Shown one piece after another: positions 34,370-43,018 of a DNA stretch of 64,000 bases. Position numbers and translations under genes: made by a program. How positions within the stretch are numbered: position 1 is the first letter of the stretch; each line of letters starts with the position of its first letter. The stretch lies in NCBI RefSeq assembly GCF_024734075.1, contig NZ_CP102850.1, forward strand, positions 3,162,001-3,226,000, in the 5' to 3' direction. This DNA is from Gordonia mangrovi (GTDB taxonomy: Bacteria > Actinomycetota > Actinomycetes > Mycobacteriales > Mycobacteriaceae). Below the pieces are notes generated by a model. That model was not told the DNA's origin. It ran no database searches and saw only the letters and a program-made list of their open reading frames with translations.

Positions 34370-35098
34370 ATGGAACTTGGCAAGAAGACGGCATTGGTCA
34401 CCGGCGCAGGAGCCACCGGTGGCATCGGATTTCAGATTGCCGCCGCCCTGCGTCAGGCGGGCGCTCGGGTCATCCTGAGTGGACGCAACGAGGAGCGTGG
34501 GCGTGCTGCAGCGGCCGAACTCGGCGACGACGTGCAGTTCATCACCGCGGACGTCACCGACATCGACAGTGTTCGGCGACTGGCCGATCAGGCGGGCCCG
34601 GTCGACATCCTCGTCAACAACGCCGCGTCCGCGACGGCCGCTCCCACCACCGACCAGAGTGTGGACGCCTTCGACGCCGAGTTCGCCACCAATGTCCGAG
34701 GGCCGTTCTTCCTGACCGCCGCGCTCGCGCCGCACATGATCGCGCAGGGTGGCGGCAGCATCATCAATGTCAGTTCCCTCGTCGCCCGACACGGCACTCC
34801 GAACATGTCGGTGTATGGGGCGTCGAAGGCCGCCCTGGAATCGTTGACCCGCAGCTGGGCTGCGGAATTCGCACACGCCGGGGTCCGGGTGAACACGGTC
34901 GCACCGGGCGCGACCGGTAGTCAGGCCGTCGTGGAGGCGATGGGCGAGAACCTCGACCTGATCGCCCAGTCGATCCCGATGGGGCGGATCGGCAAGACAA
35001 CCGACGTCGCCGACGCGGTGGTCTTCCTGGCGTCGGACCGGGCCGGCTTCATCACGGGCGCTTTGCTTCCCGTTGATGGGGGACGCGCGGCGGTCTGA
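34370..35098 (+). CDS. Short-chain dehydrogenase/reductase
   Basis: 242 residues, a classical SDR: ALVTGAGATGGIGFQIAAALRQAGA, NNAASATAAP, INVSSLVARHGTPNMSVYGASKAAL with Tyr and Lys in register, and VNTVAPGATGS. It would oxidise or reduce an alcohol/ketone with NAD(P). ATG at 34370 follows AAGGA at 11 bases. It is divergent from the SDR-like gene at 34205, separated by 164 bp containing the TGGA-N8-TCCA site. It ends at a bidirectional terminator. Confidence 0.9.
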   Translation: MELGKKTALVTGAGATGGIGFQIAAALRQAGARVILSGRNEERGRAAAAELGDDVQFITADVTDIDSVRRLADQAGPVDILVNNAASATAAPTTDQSVDAFDAEFATNVRGPFFLTAALAPHMIAQGGGSIINVSSLVARHGTPNMSVYGASKAALESLTRSWAAEFAHAGVRVNTVAPGATGSQAVVEAMGENLDLIAQSIPMGRIGKTTDVADAVVFLASDRAGFITGALLPVDGGRAAV

Positions 35099-35112
35099 GT
35101 CGGCGGATACAG

Positions 35113-35146
35113 TTCGGGGCCGCGACGTGAACGTCGCGGCCCCGAA
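35113..35146. terminator. Bidirectional terminator between SDR and alcohol dehydrogenase genes
   Basis: TTCGGGGCCGCGACGT and its exact complement form a 16-bp stem with a 2-base nominal loop (in practice four or more bases open). It lies between convergent genes ending at 35098 and 35179. Confidence 0.8.
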
Positions 35147-35178
35147 AGTCGTCGGAAATGCCTGCCTCGGCGACTATC

Positions 35179-36201
35179 TCAGACGGTCAGGAGCACCTTG
35201 GTGGCGCGGCGCTCATCCATCGCCTTGTACCCTTCGGCGGCCTCGGCCAGAGGAAGGGTGAGATCGAAGACCTTGCCCGGATCGATCTTGCGATCCCAGA
35301 TCAGCTGGATCAGATCGGGCAGGAAGCGCCGGACCGGGGCGGGCCCACCGTGGAGGTGGATCTCGTCGAAGAACAGTTCGTCGCCGGGGATCTGCACGTC
35401 GTGGGCGATGCCGACGAACCCGACGTGCCCGCCCGGGCGAACCGACTTGCGAGCCTGCGTGAATGCCTCGGCGGTGCCGACGGCTTCGATGACGCTGTGT
35501 GCGCCGTAGCCGTTCGTGAGCTCTTTGACCTTGTCGACGAACTCCTCGCCACGTTCGGCGAGGACATCGGTCGCGCCGAACTCCCTTGCCAGTGCCTGCC
35601 GGTCGGCGTGGCGGCTGGAGATGATGATCCGTTCCGCGCCCAGTTGTTTCGCGGCCAGCACACCCATGAGTCCGACGGCACCATCGCCCACCACGGCGAC
35701 GGTCTTGCCCGGGCCGGTCTCGGCCGCCACCGCGGCGAACCAGCCGGTCCCCAGCACGTCGGAAGCCGCCAGCAACGACGGGACAATGGCGGGGTCGGGC
35801 TCACCCGGTGTGACGACCAATGTGCCGTCGGCATAGGGGATTCGGGCGTACTCGGCCTGCGTTCCGATCGCCTCGGCGACGAATTCGGCGTGCACGCACT
35901 TGGACTGGTACCCGGCCTGGCAGATCTCACAGGTGTTGTCGGAGATCACAAACGATCCCACCACATGGTCGCCGACCTTCAGCGTCGTGATGTCGTCGCC
36001 GATCTCGGTGACGACACCGACGTACTCGTGGCCCATCACCTGGTGCTCACTGTCGTCGTCGCCGCGGTAGGGCCACAGGTCCGACCCGCAGATGCAGGTG
36101 GCGGTGATCCGGATGACCGCATCGGTCGGTTCGATGACCTTCGGGTCCTCGCGGTCGATGACCCGGATATCGCGAGGTCCCTCGAGAATTACTCCACGCA
36201 T
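35179..36201 (-). CDS. Zinc-dependent alcohol dehydrogenase (MDR family)
   Basis: 340 residues. The catalytic zinc site is formed by Cys in TATCICGSDLWPYRG and His in MGHEYVGVV. The structural-zinc loop keeps CEICQAGYQSKC with three Cys. The Rossmann motif is VAVVGDGAVGLMGVLAAKQLGA. It resembles the YdjJ/threonine-dehydrogenase-like group of zinc-type MDR enzymes; the substrate is open. It reads leftward, 45 bp downstream of an aldo-keto reductase gene, and the two are probably cotranscribed. Confidence 0.88.
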   Translation of the reverse strand: MRGVILEGPRDIRVIDREDPKVIEPTDAVIRITATCICGSDLWPYRGDDDSEHQVMGHEYVGVVTEIGDDITTLKVGDHVVGSFVISDNTCEICQAGYQSKCVHAEFVAEAIGTQAEYARIPYADGTLVVTPGEPDPAIVPSLLAASDVLGTGWFAAVAAETGPGKTVAVVGDGAVGLMGVLAAKQLGAERIIISSRHADRQALAREFGATDVLAERGEEFVDKVKELTNGYGAHSVIEAVGTAEAFTQARKSVRPGGHVGFVGIAHDVQIPGDELFFDEIHLHGGPAPVRRFLPDLIQLIWDRKIDPGKVFDLTLPLAEAAEGYKAMDERRATKVLLTV

Positions 36202-36246
36202 GTCTGTCCTTCGCTTTCGTGTCGGTCGTCTGGTTGTGCGTCCCGG

Positions 36247-37104
36247 TCAGCCGTTCAGGCGGGCGAGTTCGGCGTCGGTGAGTTGCAGGTCGGCCGCGCA
36301 GGCGGAATCGGAGATGCTCTCGGGACGTGATGCACCGGGAATCGGGATCACCGTCGACGACAGCGACAGCTCCCACGCCAACGCCACCTGCTGAGGGCTC
36401 ACACCGCGCTCTGCGGCGATGGCCGCGAACGCGGCGTTCGCATCCGCAAGGGTGCCGCCGCGACTCATACCGCCCAGCGGACTCCAGGGAAGAAACGCCA
36501 ACCCCAGCTCCGCGGACAACTCCAGTTCGCGGCGTGAGTCCTGGTGCGCAGGCGAGAACTGGTTCTGCACTGACACCAGGTGGTCGCCGAGAATTCCATG
36601 CGCAGTACGGATTTGGGAGGTGTCGACGTTGGATATCCCAGCGGCGCGGATCAGTCCGTCGTCGATGAGGTCCTTGAGAGCGCCGATCGAGTCCTCGAAC
36701 GGCACCGCCGGGTCGGGGTGATGGAACTGGTAGAGCGCGATGGCATCCACGCCGAGGTTCTTCGCCGAGACCCGGGCTGCGGCCTTGAGGTGTTCGGGCC
36801 TGCCGTTGTTGACCCAACTGCCGTCCGCCGGGCGCTCATAGCCGCCCTTGGTCGCCACCACTACTTTCGACAAGTCGCCCGAATACCGGCCCAGCGCGTT
36901 CGCGACCAGGATCTCGTTGTGGTTCTCCTCGTCGGCGCCGGTTTGGTAGGCGTCGGCGGTGTCGATGAGGGTGACCCCCGAATCCAGCGCGGCGTGAATT
37001 GTTGCGATGGCGCGTGTCTCGTCGGGGCGGTTGCCCAGCGACAGCGGCATCGCTCCCAGCCCGATCGCGCTGACATCGATCGAACCAATTCTGCGTGTCT
37101 TCAT
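36247..37104 (-). CDS. Aldo/keto reductase
   Basis: 285 residues. The AKR tetrad is visible: Asp and Tyr in LIDTADAYQTGADEENHNE, Lys in VVVATKGG and His in LYQFHHPD. The phosphate-binding end VIPIPGASRPESI is also present. It is a (beta/alpha)8 NADPH-dependent carbonyl reductase. It lies upstream of the zinc alcohol dehydrogenase gene on the same strand and 78 bp from the stop of the MmyB-like regulator, which reads the same way, so all three may form a leftward unit. Confidence 0.9.
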   Translation of the reverse strand: MKTRRIGSIDVSAIGLGAMPLSLGNRPDETRAIATIHAALDSGVTLIDTADAYQTGADEENHNEILVANALGRYSGDLSKVVVATKGGYERPADGSWVNNGRPEHLKAAARVSAKNLGVDAIALYQFHHPDPAVPFEDSIGALKDLIDDGLIRAAGISNVDTSQIRTAHGILGDHLVSVQNQFSPAHQDSRRELELSAELGLAFLPWSPLGGMSRGGTLADANAAFAAIAAERGVSPQQVALAWELSLSSTVIPIPGASRPESISDSACAADLQLTDAELARLNG

Positions 37105-37182
37105 GTGTGTCCTCTCTGACGCTTGGCGGCTCCGCCCGCGACTGTGATTGTCATGCGGAGCGCGGTTCGCCTGTGCCCGTGT

Positions 37183-38088
37183 CTACTCGGGCGTTGACGT
37201 CGCTTTCGTTGACCCGTGGTCGACGGCGCTCTCCGGTGCGGACGCGGTGTGCTGTGCCGCCCAGGCGGGAAGCAGCGCAAGGCGGTCGGCGTCCGCAGAG
37301 CCCGGCTCGGCACTGTATGTCACGATCGACAGCCCGTCCTCACCCGGCAACTGCCACCCGTCGTAGCTCACCGTGATCGCGCCGACGCCGGGGTGGTTGA
37401 AGGTCTTCACGCCGCTGCGATGCTCGTGGACGTCGTGCTCGGCCCAACTCTCTCGGAAGAGTGTACTGCGCGTTGACAGTTCACCGATCAGGGCGGTGAG
37501 TTCCTCGTCCAGTGGGTTGCGGCCCACCTCGAATCGGAGCATCGCAGCAGTCATCCGACGCGCTTCGGACCAATCCGCGTAGAACGTGCGTGCGCGAGGG
37601 TCGAGAAAGGTGGTGCGGGCGATGTTCGGCGTCGCCTCGGTGTCGAAATGGATGAAATACAGTGCGCGTCCCGCCTCATTCACCCCGACGATGTCGTGGG
37701 CGGCGTTGTAGACGACCGCCGGCAGGGCCATGCTGTCCAGCACCCGCTGCACCGAAACACGCACCGCTGCCGGTCGCCGGGCAGGAGTGCGGCTGGAGCG
37801 CTGTGTACCTGCGCGTCGGGCGAGGTCGAACAGGTGCGACCGCTCGATGTCGTCGAGGCGCAGCGCACTGGCAATGGCGTTCAACACACTGTCCGAGGCG
37901 CCCTTGATGTTGCCGCGCTCGAGACGTGTGTAGTAGTCCAGGCTCACACCGGCAAGCATCGCCACTTCCTCACGTCGCAATCCCGGCACGCGTCGGTCGT
38001 TTCCGAACTCGGGCAGACCGACCTGATCGGGTCGAACCTGGGCCCGGCGGGTGATCAGGAACTCGCGGACATCGTCCTTGATGGTCAT
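37183..38088 (-). CDS. MmyB-like XRE-family regulator
   Basis: 301 residues. The N-terminal helix-turn-helix is GLRREEVAMLAGVSLDYYTRLERGNIKGASDSVLNAIASAL (about 35-75). The C-terminal domain (LPAVVYNAAHDIVGVNEAGRALY, FYADWSEARRMTAAMLRFEVGR, HHSGVKTFNHPGVG-like end) is the PAS-like MmyB ligand domain. MmyB-like regulators are often divergent from oxidoreductase genes. Here it faces a luciferase-like monooxygenase gene across 167 bp containing one TGGAAWAYNNNCTCCAT site. ATG at 38088 (MTIKDDVREF) is favoured because a longer reading would cover that site. Confidence 0.9.
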   Translation of the reverse strand: MTIKDDVREFLITRRAQVRPDQVGLPEFGNDRRVPGLRREEVAMLAGVSLDYYTRLERGNIKGASDSVLNAIASALRLDDIERSHLFDLARRAGTQRSSRTPARRPAAVRVSVQRVLDSMALPAVVYNAAHDIVGVNEAGRALYFIHFDTEATPNIARTTFLDPRARTFYADWSEARRMTAAMLRFEVGRNPLDEELTALIGELSTRSTLFRESWAEHDVHEHRSGVKTFNHPGVGAITVSYDGWQLPGEDGLSIVTYSAEPGSADADRLALLPAWAAQHTASAPESAVDHGSTKATSTPE

Positions 38089-38153
38089 GTCCCCAAGGCT
38101 ATGCCCGGGTAGCTCTCCGTGGGAGGGCTTAGCAGACCCCCGAAGTGTACATG

Positions 38154-38170
38154 TGGAATACTTTCTCCAT
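38154..38170 (+). promoter_or_regulatory. Shared operator site TGGAATACTTTCTCCAT
   Basis: The second member of the TGGAAWAYNNNCTCCAT set, between the MmyB-like gene and the luciferase-like gene, 86 bp before the latter. Similarity to the 45928 site extends to about 25 bp (ATGTGGAATA to CTCCATTTG). Confidence 0.6.
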
Positions 38171-38255
38171 TTGATGCGCTGGTATGTGTGCGTCGAGGGC
38201 AGTGTGGTTACGGCCCTCAACAGCCGGCGCCAGGACACGACAAAGGACACCACCT

Positions 38256-39275
38256 ATGGAACTCGGAGTCTTCTCCCTGACCGACATCTATGCCGGCTCC
38301 ACCGATACGGCGGCGTCGCGCACCGACGACATCACCGCATACGGAATCGCCGCGGAGCGGGCGGGACTCGATGTCTTCGGGATCGGAGAGCATCATTCGC
38401 GGCAGTTCGCCGTCTCGTCGCCGGCGGTCAACCTTGCCGCGATCGCGCAGGCGACCTCTCGTATCCAGCTGACCACGACGGCGACGGTGTTGTCCGTGCT
38501 CGACCCGGTGCGGACCTATCAGGATTTCGCCACGCTCGACATGATCAGCCACGGCCGAACCGAGATCTACGCCGGTCGCAGCGCATTCGCCGAGCCGTTC
38601 GCCCTGTTCGGGGAGAACATCGGCGACCTCGACAGCTTGTTCGCCGAGAAGCTCGACCTCTTGATACGCCTGCGTGGGGAACAACAGGTCACCTGGCGCG
38701 GAGCCCATCGGCCACCGCTGCGCGATGCCGCCCCGAATCCGCCCATGCGCGAAGATCTGCCGATCTGGGTCGCGGTGGGCGGAACTCCGTCCAGCGCGCA
38801 GCGCGCCGGTCAGCTCGGACTGCCCATGGCGCTCGGACTCATCGGCGGCACGCTCGATCACGCCAAGCGGCTCGTCGACACCTACCGCGCGGCGGGCCGC
38901 GCCGCCGGTCACTCCGATGACATGTTGAAAGTCGGGATCACCAGTCATTTCTATGTCGGCGAGTCGCGGGAGGCCGCGCTGGACGAGTTCTTTCCGTACT
39001 ACCAGCGATATCTCTCTCCTAACACCAACGGTGGTCGAGGCTGGCACGTCGACCGCGCCGACATGTCGAACCTGGCGAGTCGACGCGGCGCGCTCATGGT
39101 AGGCGGCCCCCGGGAGATCGCCGAGAAGATCCTCGACCTGCACGCCGAGTTGGGCGTGGACCGCTTCCTCGGCCAGGTCGATCTGGGCGGGTTGCCGCGG
39201 CCACTGGTGCTCGGTTCGATCCGTCGGCTCGGCGAGGTGGTCGCGCCGGCGGTCCGGCAGGTGATCGGTTCCTGA
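38256..39275 (+). CDS. LLM-class flavin-dependent oxidoreductase
   Basis: 339 residues of the bacterial luciferase-like fold: GVFSLTDIYAG, YGIAAERAGLDVFGIGEHHSRQF, LTTTATVLSVLDPVRTYQDFATLDMISHGRTEIYAGRS and LPIWVAVGGTPSSAQRAGQLGLP. Such enzymes use FMNH2 or F420 for monooxygenation or hydride transfer on small organics. The specificity is unknown. ATG at 38256 is preceded by a weak site. It is divergent from the MmyB-like regulator and very likely under its control. Confidence 0.88.
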   Translation: MELGVFSLTDIYAGSTDTAASRTDDITAYGIAAERAGLDVFGIGEHHSRQFAVSSPAVNLAAIAQATSRIQLTTTATVLSVLDPVRTYQDFATLDMISHGRTEIYAGRSAFAEPFALFGENIGDLDSLFAEKLDLLIRLRGEQQVTWRGAHRPPLRDAAPNPPMREDLPIWVAVGGTPSSAQRAGQLGLPMALGLIGGTLDHAKRLVDTYRAAGRAAGHSDDMLKVGITSHFYVGESREAALDEFFPYYQRYLSPNTNGGRGWHVDRADMSNLASRRGALMVGGPREIAEKILDLHAELGVDRFLGQVDLGGLPRPLVLGSIRRLGEVVAPAVRQVIGS

Positions 39276-39339
39276 CCGCCGCGATGGTCAGCGCTCCGGG
39301 CGGTGCGCCGACGCGCCGAAGGCGCGTCGACGACTTGGC

Positions 39340-40137
39340 CTATGTCTGTCCGGTCGACACGCCCGCCGACGGCATCAACACCGTCGACATGCCGCCGTCG
39401 ACGACGATGTCGATACCCGTGATCTGGGAAGCGGCCGGACTCGCCAGGAACACGATGGCCGCGGCGACCTCGTCGGGGGTGCCGAGCTTGCGAAGCGGCA
39501 GTTTCGACTCCCGCATCTCGCGGACGGCGCGTTGCTGCGGGTCGTTGAGGTCGTTGAAGACCCCCTCGGTGAGCCCGGTCATCGTCGGGCCGGGGGAGAC
39601 GCTGTTGGCCCGGATGCCCTCGGGTCCCCACTCGAGCGCCATGTGACGGATGAGCATGAACAGACCGGCCTTTGCCACGCCGTAGGCGCCTTGCGGTGGG
39701 GCGGGGTGGTGTCCGCAGACCGATCCGGTGGCCACCACGCTGCCGCCCCCGGCCTCGATGAGGTGTGGGCGCGCAGCTTGCGCGAGCAACCAGGTCGCTC
39801 GCACATTGAGTGCGATCGCACGGTCGAATGCCTCGATCGGAAGATCTTTGAGCAGATAGAGCTCCGGTGCACCGGCGTTGCTGACGAGCACGTCGAGTCC
39901 ACCGAGGAAGCTCACCGACTCCTCGACCACACGGGCCGGTTCGTCGGCCGACGTCAGGTCGGCGACCACGGTGGTAACGCGATTGCCGTTGGCCCGCAGC
40001 TTGGCGGCGACATCCTCGAGAGCGTCGGCGGAGATGTCCACCAGACTGAGTGCGGCACCTTCGGCCGCTGCCTGCTCGGCGACCGCCCGACCGATGCCGC
40101 TGGCGGCACCGGTCACGATGTAACGGCGTTCGGACAT
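39340..40137 (-). CDS. Short-chain dehydrogenase/reductase
   Basis: 265 residues of a classical SDR: YIVTGAASGIGRAVAEQAAAEGAALSLVD, NAGAPELYL, GSVCGHHPAPPQGAYGVAKAGL with Tyr/Lys, NSVSPGPTMTG and the C-terminal GIDIVVDGGM typical of the FabG-like group. It lies 11 bp downstream of the cupin gene in the leftward operon that carries the GntR operator, so it is probably part of the GntR-controlled set with the NDMA-type alcohol dehydrogenase and aldehyde dehydrogenase. Confidence 0.9.
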   Translation of the reverse strand: MSERRYIVTGAASGIGRAVAEQAAAEGAALSLVDISADALEDVAAKLRANGNRVTTVVADLTSADEPARVVEESVSFLGGLDVLVSNAGAPELYLLKDLPIEAFDRAIALNVRATWLLAQAARPHLIEAGGGSVVATGSVCGHHPAPPQGAYGVAKAGLFMLIRHMALEWGPEGIRANSVSPGPTMTGLTEGVFNDLNDPQQRAVREMRESKLPLRKLGTPDEVAAAIVFLASPAASQITGIDIVVDGGMSTVLMPSAGVSTGQT

Positions 40138-40148
40138 GTCGAATCTCC

Positions 40149-40550
40149 CTACTCTGCGGTCACGCCGTCGTTGGCGTGCGTGTAATCCGGGCACGACACC
40201 TCTTCGAGCCACGTGGTGGCACCCAGCGTGGTCGATGTGTGGGCCATGAAGGAGTCATGGCATGCGCCATGCCAGTGCTGTTCGCCGGGTCGTGTCCACA
40301 CCATGTCGCCGGCTCGGACTCGCGCCACCGTGCCATCGCGCGAAACGACCAGTCCCTCACCGGAAGTGATTGTGAGCAACTGTCCCCGTTCGTGGTGGTG
40401 CCAGAACGTGCGCGCGCCGGGTGCGAAGTACACCGTGCTCATCGCCACGTCGTCGGTGTTGAGGAGGTGGTCACCCCAGGCGGTACCCGTGAAGGGTCCG
40501 GTCCGCTCCTGCGTAGGGGTGTCGGGCACACGGCCCCTGATGATCTCCAC
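40149..40550 (-). CDS. Small cupin protein
   Basis: 133 residues, one cupin barrel. Motif 1 is FAPGARTFWHHHERGQLLTITSGEG with three His for metal, and motif 2 is VRAGDMVWTRPGEQHWHGA. It may be a metal-dependent dioxygenase, decarboxylase-like enzyme or binding protein. GTG at 40550 (VEIIRGRV) follows AAGGAG by five bases and is preferred to an ATG ten codons upstream. It is the first gene of a leftward unit with the SDR and has a GntR-type palindrome 39 bp upstream. Confidence 0.85.
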   Translation of the reverse strand: MEIIRGRVPDTPTQERTGPFTGTAWGDHLLNTDDVAMSTVYFAPGARTFWHHHERGQLLTITSGEGLVVSRDGTVARVRAGDMVWTRPGEQHWHGACHDSFMAHTSTTLGATTWLEEVSCPDYTHANDGVTAE

Positions 40551-40588
40551 TTGAACTCCTTCATCGGAGTGCCGTTCCAACGCACCCG

Positions 40589-40608
40589 GTATTCATTGCA
40601 ATAAATAC
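40589..40608. promoter_or_regulatory. GntR operator site 1
   Basis: GTATTCATTGCAATAAATAC is a 20-bp palindrome with one mismatched pair. It lies 39 bp before the cupin GTG. Related sites at 41557 and 41757 flank the GntR gene's promoter. Confidence 0.7.
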
Positions 40609-40700
40609 AGTGAACCGAGGCGGGCCTGTTCGTCAACCCCCGGAGCGCAGGAAGATCCTTCGGCAGATCGGTTCGGGGGCGGGGCGAGTCGCTGCTGAGA

Positions 40701-41450
40701 TCAGGTGGAAAGCCAGGAGACGGTCTGGTCGATCAGGGTGGGATTCTCCCGCTCGAACGTGTCGGCGCTCGCTTGCATGTGCGACTCCATCAATGACGCG
40801 GCACGCTCGGCATCGCCCTCCTCGATCGCATCGGAAATCTCGGCGTGCACGCCCGCCGTCGACTGCATCGCCTCGACGCTGCGGCCGCGGTGGAGGTACA
40901 CGTCGAAGATCCCGTGGATCGAGGCCGTCATCAGTGACAATGCCCGATTATCGGTACCGGCCATGTCCGCCACCAGTTCGTGGAAGTCATGGGCGTAGCG
41001 GACGAGTTCCACCAGATCGTCCGCCCGTCGATGCTCGCGGACGTTCGACCGCAGCGCCAGCATCTGCTGGGGTGTCCGGTTGACGGCCGCGAGCTCGGCC
41101 ATGCGCGGTTCGAGCACGACCCGCGCTTCCAGGAGTTCGCGGAATGTGACGCCAGCGGCGTTGAAGTGCAGGGTCGCCATGCGGGAGAAGTCGCGTGCGG
41201 TGAGCTCGGCCAGCTCGGGCCCGCCGTTAGGGCCGGTGCGGATGGTGATGAGGCCGTGAACTTCCAGTATTCGGAGGGCTTCGCGAAGCGATGCGCGGCT
41301 CACACCACGTTGCTGCGCCATCAACAATTCGGATTGGAGCCGGTCGCCTGCCTTCATCCCCGATTGCGAGATCTGCGCGACGATCTCCTGTGCCAGCTGC
41401 TCGGCGAGCTTCACGCCGCGCCTGGCCCGCGTTGGCGGGGTCACGCTCAT
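40701..41450 (-). CDS. GntR-family (FadR/FCD) regulator
   Basis: 249 residues. The winged helix is at about 12-78 (KLAEQLAQEIVAQISQSGMKAGDRLQSELLMAQQRGVSRASLREALRILEVHGLITIR). The FCD effector domain follows, with LLEARVVLEPRMAELAA and the metal-site His residues of HDFHELVADMAG and HAEISDAIEEGD. It probably represses the cupin/SDR unit on one side and the alcohol/aldehyde dehydrogenase genes on the other, since GTATTTATTG-type palindromes occur at both promoters and in its own leader. Confidence 0.92.
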   Translation of the reverse strand: MSVTPPTRARRGVKLAEQLAQEIVAQISQSGMKAGDRLQSELLMAQQRGVSRASLREALRILEVHGLITIRTGPNGGPELAELTARDFSRMATLHFNAAGVTFRELLEARVVLEPRMAELAAVNRTPQQMLALRSNVREHRRADDLVELVRYAHDFHELVADMAGTDNRALSLMTASIHGIFDVYLHRGRSVEAMQSTAGVHAEISDAIEEGDAERAASLMESHMQASADTFERENPTLIDQTVSWLST

Positions 41451-41556
41451 CTGACTGCCTCCGATAGTGGATCCGCACCGAATCTACTGCATCAAGCGCG
41501 CCGCGCCTGGGTAGGCCGTGTGTCCAAATTAGAGGTGGCGCATCCGGCAGCGCGGC

Positions 41557-41576
41557 GTATTTATTGTAGTAAATAT
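41557..41576. promoter_or_regulatory. GntR operator site 2
   Basis: GTATTTATTGTAGTAAATAT lies 107 bp upstream of the GntR start and differs from site 1 at four positions. It is AT-rich in GC-rich DNA. The 376-bp gap 41451-41826 holds this site and site 3 and no gene. Confidence 0.7.
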
Positions 41577-41756
41577 AGGGTGCGAACGCGCGGGCTCGCG
41601 GGCGACCCGCTGGGCGGATGTGCCCGGGGAGTGCGCGCGCATGGCGCCCACGCAGGCCTGCTTGATCGGATAAGTCGGTGAGATCGACGGTGTTGCCGTT
41701 GGTTGTGACGCCGCATCGACGGCCTATGGCCTGTGACGTTGACAACATCAGTATGT

Positions 41757-41776
41757 CTATTTATTGTAGGGAATTG
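41757..41776. promoter_or_regulatory. GntR operator site 3 (half site)
   Basis: CTATTTATTGTAGGGAATTG keeps the left half TATTTATTGTA of sites 1 and 2 with a degraded right half. It lies 51 bp before the alcohol dehydrogenase ATG, where it would cover or adjoin the promoter. Confidence 0.55.
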
Positions 41777-41826
41777 TCGCCGATGATGAGCTTCGTTTCG
41801 TCAGCAACTCGTGTGAGGTGGAGTAG

Positions 41827-42934
41827 ATGAAGACCAGGGCCGCCGTTCTGGAAGAAGGAAGCACCAGGTTCGAGATCAAGGAACTCGACGTCGATCCGCC
41901 GGGCCCCGGCGAGGTCCATGTGAAATTCGTGGCAGCCGGGCTGTGCCACTCCGATCTGCATCTGATCGACGGTGACATCGTGCCGCGGTTCCCGATCGTG
42001 GCCGGTCACGAGGGATCGGGCGTCGTCGAAGAGGTCGGGCCCGGCGTCACCAAGGTCCAACCTGGTGACCACGTGGTGTGCAGCTTCATCCCGGCCTGCG
42101 GCCGTTGCCGCTACTGCGCCACCGGGCGATCCAACATGTGTGACAACGGTGCCACTCTCGTGAACGGCACGGCATTCGACGGAACATTCCGCTACCACGC
42201 CGACGGCAAGGACTACGGCAGTTTCTCCATGCTGGGTACATTCTCCGAGCGCGCCACCCTCTCGGAGCTGTCGGTGGTCAAGATCGACGATTGGCTGCCC
42301 CTCGACGTCGCCGTCCTGGTCGGATGCGGGGTCCCCACCGGCTGGGGCACCGCGGTGAATGCGGGCGGCGTGACAGCCGGCGACACAGTCATCGTCTACG
42401 GCATCGGCGGTGTCGGGATCAACGCCGTGCAAGGTGCCGTCGCGGCCGGCGCAAAGTTCGTCGTCGTCGTCGACCCGGTGCAGTTCAAACTCGACACAGC
42501 GCTGAAGTTCGGTGCGACACATGCGTTCACGGACGCCAAGGCCGCAGGGGAGAAGGTCAACGAACTCACCTGGGGGCAGGGGGCCGACCAGGCGCTGGTC
42601 ACGGTCGGTGTCGTCGACGAGGAAGTGATCGCCGACGCGTTCGCCGCAATCGGCAAGGGTGGCACCCTGGTGGTGACCGGCCAGGCGCACCCGGGCAAGC
42701 TCACCGTCCAGGTGCCCAGCGCAGAGATGGTCCGCTACGAGAAGGTCATTCGTGGGTTCGCAGTACGGAAGCTGCAACCCGCAGTACGACATCATCAAAC
42801 TGTTGCGGATGTATGACTCCGGACAACTCAAGCTCGACGAGCTGATCACCAAGTACTACACGCTCGATGAGGTCAATGACCTCGTCGACGACCTGCGCGC
42901 CGGGAAGCTCATCCGTGGCGCGATTCGATTCTGA
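41827..42934 (+). pseudogene. NDMA-type zinc alcohol dehydrogenase, frameshifted near the 3' end
   Basis: The reading from ATG 41827 gives 309 residues of a TIGR03989-type (NDMA-dependent, tightly bound cofactor) alcohol dehydrogenase. It has AAGLCHSDLHL and GHEGSGVV (catalytic zinc), CGRCRYCATGRSNMC (four structural Cys), GTFSE and VIVYGIGGVGINAVQG. At GTGGGTTCGCAG near 42757 one extra T breaks the frame. The +1 frame continues the expected GSQYGSCNPQYDIIKLL to KLIRGAIRF, stop at 42934. Corrected length is 368 residues, normal for the family. It is either a pseudogene or a sequence error. Downstream are an aldehyde dehydrogenase and a cupin gene. Confidence 0.9.
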
Positions 42935-43018
42935 CGTGGGTGTCAGCGTCGAACTTCCGGCCACCCCACTCACTCTGACCATCGGCCTCCGGCCGCACCG
43001 CATGCAAAGGGAAACCAC

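Noticed and set aside
35158..36330. A 390-codon plus-strand frame opposite the zinc alcohol dehydrogenase
   Set aside because: It is antisense to a gene with intact zinc and Rossmann motifs.
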